33,853 bases of DNA from Isotricha intestinalis (Eukaryota; Ciliophora; Litostomatea; Vestibuliferida; Isotrichidae). This document shows positions 26,221-33,853 of the stretch, piece by piece (position 1 is the stretch's first letter; each line of letters starts with the position of its first letter). A program made the translations under genes and the position numbers. The notes beneath the pieces are model-generated. The model saw only the letters and a list, made by a program, of their open reading frames with translations, was not told the DNA's origin and ran no database searches. The stretch lies in assembly GCA_023807065.1 (NCBI GenBank), contig JAJJLU010003745.1:1-33853 (forward strand), given 5' to 3'.

Positions 26221-27251
26221 ATATTTATAATGTGTAATTTAAAATAAATTTAATTTTTACTTAAAAATTATATATTATATAAACAATTTTATTGTTTTTT
26301 AAATTTAAAAAATTCTTTAATAATTTATAACATAAAGGAGATTCTCTTGTAGATCCCTGAATTATACTAAAAGAATGAAGATGAATAAATAATATTAAAA
26401 TAAGTAAATATGTGTTATAAATTATTAATATAATTAAATTGATTGTATATAATTAAATAAATAAAAAATTTATTCAAAACTAATTTTTTTTATATTTTAC
26501 ATTTTTTTTATTTTTTTCACTATATTATTATATTATTTGTGAAGTTTGACAATTAATATAGTTTTAATTATATTAAAATTTTTATTTTTAGATTGTATTT
26601 GATGAATTTATTTTTCAATAATCTTTCGTTGGTTTTTTCCAAAGTGTTAAAATTTGTTTTATAAGTTAATTATTTACTATTAATTTGAATTAAATGATTA
26701 AAATTATTAGATTAAATATAATGTAAATATCAAAAATTAAATTAACAATTTAATTTATTAATCAATCATATATCTCCTGTCTATACTTATAGTTTATTAG
26801 GATAATAGAATTTTATGGTAATAAATATTAAAAGAATAACCTATAGAGTTAAAAATAAATTAAAAATCTTATATATTATAAATTTTATATATATTTAATA
26901 AAGAAATTTATTTCCAAAAATTTAATTTACATCAACACTCATATAATTTAAAATCTAAAAGATTTTTATCAAAGAATTAAGATATAAAATTATTATTAAT
27001 TAAAGATTATATATTTTTAAATCTGTTTTCAATCTCTAATCTCTTAAAAATGATTAAATCAAAAAGAGAAAATGGATGGAAAAATTTAAACGAATTTTAA
27101 ACAAATATAAAAACTAAAAAAATTTTTAATAATCCTAAACCAAAATAAAAGAAAAATAACCATATTTAAAATAAAATAAAATTTTATAAAATTGAATGCA
27201 CTAAAATTCCCCTTTTAAAATATCATAATTTATTTATATATTAATAATCAA
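26221..27251. other. 1.0-kb A/T-rich intergenic region
   Basis: No open frame of note on either strand, no tRNA-like block and no obvious repeat. It separates two divergent genes and should contain both promoters. I see nothing else in it. Confidence 0.6.
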
Positions 27252-28175
27252 ATGGATTGTGTAACATCAAATGAAATAAAAATTTCAAAAATATATAAAA
27301 CAATAACTCATATTTTTCCCTTTTCAATAACTATAATATCATCTCATATAAGTAATATATTTAACTTTATTAAAATTAAAGGATTACACTTTGAAGTTAA
27401 ACCTTATATCTTTCAAAATTCATATCTTTTAAATTTTAAAAATTCAAATGATTCTATTACTTTCAAATATGAAGTTATTTTAGATACAACTTTTTCAAGA
27501 AAAGTTAAATTTGATGTTATATCAATGAATAATAGTAAATGTGATGTTAAATTTACTTTATTTTTATCTTATTATGAAAATACTTGTGAGTATTCTACTT
27601 TAGTTTCAATTGAAAATAAAATAAATATTAATGGTTATCTTAATGAAAAAGGAAAAAAAGAAATTGATATTTTTAAAAAGTTTTATCACGAAATTAATTT
27701 CGAAGATTTTTTAAACAATATTGAATCAATTATTGTGAAAAACACTATAGATATGAAATTAAAAATTTCTTGTGTTATAAATAAAAATATGATAGATATT
27801 TATAATTACGTAAAAGATTTTAATAATATTTTAAATTGTTTAAAAATTTTCCAAAAATATGAAAAAAATATTATAGGAGAATCAGGGACAATAGGTAATA
27901 CATTATATTTAAAATCAAATAAAAATAGATTTGAATATAAAATAAATTTCATTGAAAAAGATGATGAACATATTATTTTAAATTATGATAAAAAAATAGA
28001 ACAACAAGAACAAAATCATAAATTATCTATGAAAATTTATTCTATTTCTGAAAATGAATGTGTTTTTTTTGCTGAAACTGGTTTATCTTCTTCTTTTTCC
28101 AAAAAACAAATTGATGATTTTTTAAACTTTATGAAATTTTATGCTCAAAATATAAAAAATTCTTTGGAAAGATAA
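27252..28175 (+). CDS. Probable tandem SRPBCC (START/Bet v 1-like) domain protein
   Basis: Complete 307-aa protein. It seems to be two related halves of about 150 residues. Each begins with a strand-rich segment after a helix-like start (FPFSITIISSHISNIFNFIK; KISCVINKNMIDIYNYVKDF), continues with antiparallel strands, and ends in a long C-terminal helix (EIDIFKKFYHEINFEDFLNN; FSKKQIDDFLNFMKFYAQNI). That beta-grip with a closing helix is the SRPBCC pattern, which often binds lipid or hydrophobic ligands. The second half is closer to the pattern (IIGESGTIGNTLYL, KLSMKIYSIS). There is no catalytic motif. The fold call rests on pattern, not on a search. Confidence 0.6.
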   Translation: MDCVTSNEIKISKIYKTITHIFPFSITIISSHISNIFNFIKIKGLHFEVKPYIFQNSYLLNFKNSNDSITFKYEVILDTTFSRKVKFDVISMNNSKCDVKFTLFLSYYENTCEYSTLVSIENKININGYLNEKGKKEIDIFKKFYHEINFEDFLNNIESIIVKNTIDMKLKISCVINKNMIDIYNYVKDFNNILNCLKIFQKYEKNIIGESGTIGNTLYLKSNKNRFEYKINFIEKDDEHIILNYDKKIEQQEQNHKLSMKIYSISENECVFFAETGLSSSFSKKQIDDFLNFMKFYAQNIKNSLER

Positions 28176-28656
28176 ATTATTTGTTTTTATTGTTAATTTT
28201 TTTTTTTGTTATTTTAATATTATAATTATGATATTTTTTTTTAATTTCTGATGTTGTCTGAAGTTTATTTTTGTTTTTAATTAAAAATAATTTATCATAG
28301 AATATTATTATTTGTTTATTTGTTTAAATATAAATATATTTCTAAAAGTATTAAATTTATTATTATTTTTCAAAATAAATATATAAAGTGATTTTAATTT
28401 TAATTTTTTTATTTCCGTTTTTATTCTTTGAATGATAAATCCATATATTCACCAAATTAAATTGTAAAAAAAGCATCTTTTATCTTCTCCATTCAATTTT
28501 TTATACAATTTATTTATATTTTCCACTATATGAATTATATTTTTCAATTAACAAATATTTATTTTAAAGATTAAAAAAACAAAAAAAAAAAATAAATAAA
28601 TAAATAATTCATTTCATCTGAAAATCTCAAAAAAAAAAAATTAAAAATAAATAAAA
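28176..28656. other. A/T-rich intergenic region
   Basis: 481 bp with long T and A runs and an AAATAAATAAAT stretch just before the next gene's leader. It should hold the terminator of the SRPBCC-like gene and the promoter of the coiled-coil gene. I see no coding or RNA feature. Confidence 0.5.
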
Positions 28657-29906
28657 ATGTTAACAGAAGGTAATATAACAACAAACACACCATCAACTCG
28701 TTATTTAGTAAGTTTCCAATAAAACTTTATATATAACGCTAAAAAATTAAATAGAAATTAGAAGATATGGAAGAGGCGAAATTAATTTTAGAAAGATCAA
28801 ATGAATACGACTACAAAAAAATAATAAATAATTATCAGTTACACGATGCAATAGATAAAGGGAAAAAAAAAAGATTTCAATCATTAGTAGCTTTAAATAA
28901 AAGATACAAACCAACAGTTGAACATATGAAAGAATTAGTTATTGATAGAGAAAATAAGAGAGTAAATGAAGTGAAAAAGGAAATAAGAGAAAGAGAAAAA
29001 AAAATTTTAAAAAATAAAGAATTTTTAGCAACAAAAGGAAATGAAATTTTAAAAATTAAAAAAATAAGAGATGAAAGAGAAAAAAATGCTTTAATTAAAC
29101 ATGATGTAGTTTTAGAAAGTTTTGAAAAAAAAAGATTAAAAGAAGCTGAAAGAACAGAAAATAAATTAAAAGAATTTGAGGAAAATTATAATGAGAAAAG
29201 AAAAGCAAAACATGATGATTATAATGAAAAATTAAAAAAAAGTTATATGGAACATGAAAAGAATTTAAAAATAAGAGATGAAAAATACGAACAATTAATA
29301 AAAGAAAGAGATGATAAATATTTTGAAAAATATACTCAAGCATATTGGAGTAGAAGAAATAGACAAAATCAAATAAAAAGAAAAAAAGATAATCATGAAA
29401 AACATTTAGAACAAATAAGAGAAATGAGAGATGAACAAGAAAAAATATATTTAAAGAAAATAAAGAAATTTCAGAAGAAATTAAATGAAATATCGAAAAG
29501 AAAAGAAGAATTAGAATTAAGAAAAAAAGAAGAAATAAAAAGTTTTGCCCAAACTCAAAAAGAAAAATTTGAAAGAGTTCAAGATAATTTAATTCAAAGT
29601 AAAGAAGAATTCAATGATGACTTAGAAGGAGTATTAGATTATCATAGAGAATATGTTATTAATAAAGCAAATAATAAAGATACTGCTTTTGAATTATTAA
29701 GAAATAATGCAAGAGAAAATGTTATTTTAGCTGATATGGAAATGTATAAAAAAATGGGACAATTTAATAAAGATATTAGAAGAATTCAAGATAAAAGTAT
29801 GCTTAAATTATCTAATGAAAAAAGAAAAGAAGTTTATAAAAATTTACTTAGGGAAGAAGCTGAAAGAAAAAAAAAAGAAGAAGAAGATAAAAAGTTCCAG
29901 AAATAA
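28657..29906 (+). CDS. Coiled-coil protein, two exons
   Basis: The ATG at 28657 (context AAATAAAAATG) starts a 17-codon exon, MLTEGNITTNTPSTRYL, which then meets GTAAGT. Splicing 28708-28754 joins it in phase 0 to KLEDMEEAKLILERSNEY and the long downstream frame, giving 400 aa. The internal ATG at 28767 would otherwise be taken as the start. The protein is almost wholly a charged helix (Lys/Glu/Arg, about 60-395) with heptad-like spacing and the phrase REREKKILKNKEFLATKGNE; it ends in a Lys/Glu block. This is typical of coiled-coil proteins of basal bodies or axonemes, but no family was recognised. Without splicing, exon 1 runs into TAA after five further codons. Confidence 0.83.
28708..28754 (+). 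other. 47-nt GT-AG spliceosomal intron
   Basis: Donor GTAAGT and acceptor TTAAATAG bracket an A/T-rich 47-nt intron. It is phase 0 and contains in-frame stops; removing it joins two open frames exactly. The alternative AG at 28761 gives the wrong frame. It is the only intron I could support in the window. Confidence 0.85.
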
Positions 29907-30350
29907 TTTTTTTATTTTAAGATAATTTTTATTTATTATTTTAGTTAAGTTATTAGGTTAGAATATATTAATTAAATTGATTGTTTTATTTATTTAATAG
30001 TTTTATGTGGAGTTTTTTTCTTTTATTTAAATATAAAAAAATTATTTGATGTTTTTATTCAAAAAATTATTTATAAAAAATTAGATTATCCAATTTAATT
30101 AATTAATTGTGAGTTATGAGTAAAAAAAATGAATATAAAATATTGTTATATTCTAAAAACTAATTTTATTTGACATAACTAATAAACTTTTATAAAAAAA
30201 TATTTCAACAAATATATTAATAACTAGATTTAAAAAATAATTAGGAACAATATAAATAATTATTTACATTAAAATAACTAAAAATATTTAAATTTAATTA
30301 TTATATTTATTTTTTTCAAATTAAAACGATTAAAAAAACACTTATAAATA
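29907..30350. other. A/T-rich intergenic region
   Basis: 444 bp between two co-directional genes. Nothing recognisable beyond A/T runs; presumed 3' end of the coiled-coil gene and promoter of the next. Confidence 0.5.
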
Positions 30351-31577
30351 ATGAAGCAAAAAACTAAAAAATATTTATATTTACAGTTTCTTTTAATTCT
30401 TTTTATAAAAATATCAAATGAAAAATTAATATCAGTGATATCTTTAACAGGATATAATACAGGTTATCCAGATTTACAAAGAAATATCTCTTTTCAAAAT
30501 CAAACAGAAAATTATTCATTTTATAATTCCGAATTTACTTCAAATGGAGAATTTTTCAAAGATTTATATAGTGAAAAACAATCATTTCTAAGTAAAAATT
30601 TTGATCCAACAGAAATTAAATTTTATTCAGTTGATCATCCAACAATAATATCAAATTCAATTGGTTTTATAAAAGGTTTTTATTCTAATATTAATATTAT
30701 TCCAACAATGAATAAAAGTAAACCTTCAAGTTTATTAGATAAAAGTTATATTAATTTATATATTAATAATCCTAAAAATGATTATATTTTAAATCCTTAT
30801 GATTGTCTTTTTGTAAAAAAAAATCATATTAAAAAACAATTAAAGAAAATTATCGATGATCAAATATTTGAAATTAACTCAAATGAAAAATCAATTGTTA
30901 TTGAAGAATATTTAAAAAATTTAAATATATCATTTAAAAAAAATATAACTGATATAGAAGAAAAATCATCATTTTTAATAAATTATCTTGTTAAAAATAA
31001 TATAAAAGAAAATGTGAAAAATGTAAGTAAAAGTTCAAAAGAGATAATGAAAAAAATGATATTAAATGAGTTTTATTCTCCTTTTCTTTCAGGAGATGAA
31101 TTTGCAAAAATAACTTCAAGTGCTTTTTTAGAACATATTATTAAATTATTTAATATTGCAAAAGTACAAAAATTTTTAAAAAATAATCAACAGAAATTTT
31201 TCTCTTATCATGCTTTTACTTTAAATATTATTGATGTTATTGGAAATTTATTTGAACAAGAAAAATTAAAAAATATTATTGAAGAATCAATTAATAATCA
31301 AGAAGAATATGATTTTTTAATTCCTAATTCTGGAACTACTATTTTATTTGAATTATTCAATGATGATTTGAATGAAAAAAATTATTATATTAAAATTTTA
31401 GTTAATGGAAAAGTTATTGAAAATAATTTAGATACTGAACAAGAAAGATATTATAATGGAGAAATTCCTTATAATGATTTTAAAAATTTAATTTGGGAAT
31501 CTATAAGTGAAGATTATCATTCTTTATTTTGTGGAAAACAATATGTTTATCAACAAATTGATCTTTTAAATAAATAA
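30351..31577 (+). CDS. Secreted histidine-acid-phosphatase-like protein, probable pseudoenzyme
   Basis: Complete 408-aa protein. Residues 1-23 (KKYLYLQFLLILFIKIS) are a signal peptide. The rest follows histidine (branch 2) acid phosphatases: VISLTGYNTGYP (29-40) where the catalytic RHGxR should be; FTSNGEFF (62-69) for the LTxxG-type helix; FDPTEIKFYSVDHPTIISNS (84-103) for the STDxxRT segment; YHAFTLNII (286-294) where the HD motif should be; and ILFELF...NYYIKILVNGK (331-354) as in the family's C-terminus. The nucleophile His is Thr33, both Arg of RHGxR are lost (Leu32, Asn36), the STDxxRT Arg is missing, and the HD Asp is Ala288. It should be unable to work as a phosphatase and may bind ligand or partner in the secretory/lysosomal system. 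Family is inferred from motif order. Confidence 0.72.
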   Translation: MKQKTKKYLYLQFLLILFIKISNEKLISVISLTGYNTGYPDLQRNISFQNQTENYSFYNSEFTSNGEFFKDLYSEKQSFLSKNFDPTEIKFYSVDHPTIISNSIGFIKGFYSNINIIPTMNKSKPSSLLDKSYINLYINNPKNDYILNPYDCLFVKKNHIKKQLKKIIDDQIFEINSNEKSIVIEEYLKNLNISFKKNITDIEEKSSFLINYLVKNNIKENVKNVSKSSKEIMKKMILNEFYSPFLSGDEFAKITSSAFLEHIIKLFNIAKVQKFLKNNQQKFFSYHAFTLNIIDVIGNLFEQEKLKNIIEESINNQEEYDFLIPNSGTTILFELFNDDLNEKNYYIKILVNGKVIENNLDTEQERYYNGEIPYNDFKNLIWESISEDYHSLFCGKQYVYQQIDLLNK

Positions 31578-32253
31578 GATTTCTTTTTTTTCGTAGGAAT
31601 AAATTTATTATTAAATTTTATTTTGAAAAAATAACATAAAAAAATTTATGATTAAATATTAAATTGACTGAAATATTACATTTGTATACTTCTCTTTTTT
31701 TCAAGAATGAAATCATTAATTTTGTAATTTGTAATTTGTAATTTGTTAATTTATTAAATAATTCAATAAAAGAATTCTAAAACTTTTATATTGACTAATG
31801 GTAATATAATTTTAAAAATAAATATAAATGTATTAATTCTCAATCGATTTTTTTAATTAATTTTTTTATAAAATATAAATATGTTTTTTTTCCAATTTTG
31901 ATTGATTAATATTATTAAAAAACTAAATAAATGTATTTTCTTATAAAGAAATATAAAATTCCTTATGATTTGAAAATGAAAAAAGAATAATTTCTTTAAA
32001 ACCAAAAAAAAATTTAAAATAATATTTAAAATAATAATAAATAATTATTGTTATTCAATATCTGATATAATAAATTCTAAATTAAATAAATGACTGAAAA
32101 TCTTATAACTAAGAATTCTAAAGTATTTAACTTGAAAAAAAATCAATAAAATAATTTATATTTTTTTCAAAAGAAAAAACAACAATTATATAATTATTTT
32201 TTTAATAATTTAACTTAATTATTATAATTTATCGAATTCAGTTTCAAACATAA
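31578..32253. other. A/T-rich intergenic region with a heptanucleotide repeat
   Basis: 676 bp without a gene. It includes a short tandem repeat (next entry). No RNA gene or other coding stretch seen. Confidence 0.5.
31721..31744. repeat. Tandem heptanucleotide repeat (about 3.4 copies)
   Basis: The unit GTAATTT repeats head to tail three times after a partial TTT copy, then decays to GTTAATTT. A simple slippage repeat in intergenic DNA. Confidence 0.8.
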
Positions 32254-33853
32254 ATGTCAACAAACAATAAAGAAGAAATTATAACTATAGAAGATAATAT
32301 TATAATAAATCAAAAGAGATTATTTAAAAATAATACTATATTTTAATTCCTCATTAGTTGAATTTGACAATTATTTGTTGGATGCAAATGAAAAATATTT
32401 TGGAATATTAGAAGATTCAACAACAATTATTTTTTATCATCTGATAGATATCAAATTAAATAAAAAATATTATACATTACAATTTGATTTACAAAATATA
32501 AATTTTCATCTTAATCAAAAATATCAAGATATATTATTAGTTTCTTTTCAAACTGATATAGAATTATTTGATATATCTCAAAATGATTTTAATATTGCAA
32601 AACCAAAATTTATTTTTAAACATCATTCAGGTTCAATTTTATCTGCCTTATTTAATCCATTTAATTCTCATATTATTACTTCTTCTTCTGATAAAACAAT
32701 TGAAATATGATCTGTGAGAAAGCCTTATTTAAAGAAAATTGATTGTGAATATTTTCCACGAAATATAAAATGGGAAAAAAAAGGAGATTTATTGGGATTT
32801 TTTGATCATTATAATCTTAAAATTTATGATAGAAAAAAAAATCAATTATTTATACATTATTATTAAAGAAAATGGTTAATGATTTTGAATTTTATGATAA
32901 TAACAGTATTATTGTTTTTGATAATATAAGAAGGCAAATCAAAAAATATAATTTTAAAAATAAAATAAATAAAGATGAAGAAAATGAAGAAATTTATGAT
33001 ATTAATTTTGAAAAAATTATTAACTGTAATGATTATTACTATTAGTTTATAATGAGAATAATCAAAAATATTTATATAATGATGAATTTAAAAAAATATA
33101 TGAATTTAAAATTGAATTATCGAAATCACCATTAATAATAAGAAATGAATTAAATGAAAATAAGTCAATATTATTTAATATTTGAGATATAAACAATAAA
33201 GAAGTTAAATTATTAACTTTTATTGATGAATATAAAAAAAAAGAAGAATAATTTATTGAAGAAAATAAAGAAGAAGAAAATAAAGAAGAAAATAGAGAAG
33301 AGGAAGAAAGTGAAGAAGAAGAAAGTGAAGAATCAATTTTTTCATTTGATGATAATGAAGAAGAAAACCTAAATGAAGATTATTTTAAAGATTGTCCTCC
33401 TATATTTTTAAACATATTAACAATTTTAGAATATAAAAATAATATTTTAATTGAAGGAGAAAAAAAAATATATAAATATTGTTGAGATAGGAGAAAATGG
33501 AGAAAAGAATTTAATAAATTTAAAAAAAAATGTTGAAGAAGAAATTAAAAAAAAAAAAAAATTTAATGACATTAATGAAGAATATTTATATTATATAAAA
33601 TTATTAGTGAAAGATAATACAAACAAAATATTATTGAAAAATTATTTAAGCTTTTTACAGAATATTGAAAGAGAAAATAAAATCCTTAAATATCCACATA
33701 ATAAATTTTCAGATGAATTAAATTACTATTTACCTTTTTTTAACGAAAATGAATTAAAAGACTTTAACTATCAAAATTTTATTTCAGAAAAAAATAAATT
33801 AGTAATATTATTAAAAGATTTTTTAGAAAATAGTGAAACTGAAGAAACTTTTA
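32254..33853 (+). pseudogene. WD40-repeat (coronin-like) gene disrupted by frameshifts and in-frame stops; runs off the right edge
   Basis: The plus-strand gene starts at ATG 32254 and needs several corrections to read on. Recognisable blocks: LLDANEKYFGILED, FKHHSGSILSALFNP, ITSSSDKTIEI[TGA]SVRKP, NIKWEKKGDLLGFFDHYNLK, NNSIIVFDNIRRQIKKYNF, then an acidic Glu-rich hinge and a coil to the edge. The repeat order recalls coronins (actin regulators), which I offer tentatively. Defects: a shift near 32335-32345; A9 at 32833-32841; a shift near 33025-33045; TGA at 32708-32710, 33183-33185 and 33483-33485, all where a Trp (as in WD) is expected; TAA at 33249-33251; A9 at 33522-33530. After the last shift the frame is open to the edge. 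Intact Trp codons (TGG) occur nearby. Probably a pseudogene, or a gene with sequence errors or recoding. Confidence 0.6.
33243..33332 (+). repeat. Glu-rich low-complexity (GAA-rich) tract
   Basis: A GAA/AAT/AGT-rich stretch in the WD40 gene encodes an acidic hinge of Glu, Asn and Ser. The frame is held across it except for the TAA at 33249-33251, which lies at its left edge. Confidence 0.75.

Noticed and set aside
33238..33332. GAA-rich tract as a separate repeat element or mobile element
   Set aside because: It is in frame with the WD40 gene and encodes an acidic hinge, so it is simple coding low complexity.
1..33853. Organism-wide ciliate glutamine code or TGA=Trp code
   Set aside because: About 21 intact genes end cleanly at TAA/TAG/TGA at family-typical C-termini and use TGG for Trp, so no general reassignment is needed; the exceptions are confined to genes with several defects.
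1..33853. tRNA, rRNA, CRISPR or telomere sequences
   Set aside because: I saw no G/C-richer clover-leaf-like block, no conserved rRNA stretch, no regularly spaced repeats, and no telomeric repeat run at either edge.

Overview
The window is nuclear DNA from an extremely A+T-rich eukaryote, by eye about four-fifths A+T. Genes are closely packed on both strands and nearly intron-free. I could support one GT-AG intron, of 47 nt. The products are eukaryotic: PDK1, AGC kinases, a VPS4 ATPase, a calmodulin-like protein, PP2C, a dual-specificity phosphatase, a kelch protein and a WD40 protein. Several hypothetical proteins have the look of ciliate or axonemal proteins, with short aromatic or Cys motifs and long Lys/Glu/Asn-rich coils. 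Of 21 intact genes, 18 end in TAA, one in TAG and two in TGA, and none needs an in-frame TAA/TAG, so the Tetrahymena/Paramecium glutamine code is excluded for them. A ciliate with a standard-like code (for example a litostome) or a related protist fits best; this is inference.

Layout. 1-547 is the 5' part of a broken minus-strand membrane-protein gene, perhaps a K+ channel. 627-9926 is signalling-rich: an acylated PKA-like AGC kinase, an AIMP1/Arc1p-type tRNA-binding protein, a PH/TH1-like + AGC kinase, an acylated possible CAP-domain protein, two hypothetical proteins, and PDK1. 10094-16542 holds VPS4, a large Cys-cluster/coiled-coil/kelch protein, a small possible OB-fold protein, a calmodulin-like protein and a charged hypothetical protein. 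16.5-18.5 kb is mostly non-coding. 18.5-21.8 kb has a possible microtubule-inner-type protein, a small C2H2 zinc-finger gene and two decayed minus-strand genes. 22-26.2 kb has PP2C, a 608-aa protein with a conserved-looking N-terminal module, a dual-specificity phosphatase and a single-pass membrane protein. 27.2-31.6 kb has a probable double SRPBCC protein, the intron-containing coiled-coil gene and a secreted histidine-phosphatase relative that lacks its catalytic residues. 32.25 kb to the end is a WD40 gene broken by frameshifts and in-frame stops.

How the genes relate. PDK1 activates AGC kinases by phosphorylating their T-loops, and two AGC kinases lie within 8 kb of it. PP2C and the dual-specificity phosphatase would act in the opposite direction. 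There is no operon; the neighbourhood is compact eukaryotic packing with divergent starts as close as 56-67 bp.

Most worth a second look: PDK1 with a Lys where the activating Ser/Thr should be and a long activation-loop insert; the acid-phosphatase pseudoenzyme; four frameshifts that each fall on a nine-base poly(A) run; and TGA codons at apparent Trp positions in the broken WD40 gene.
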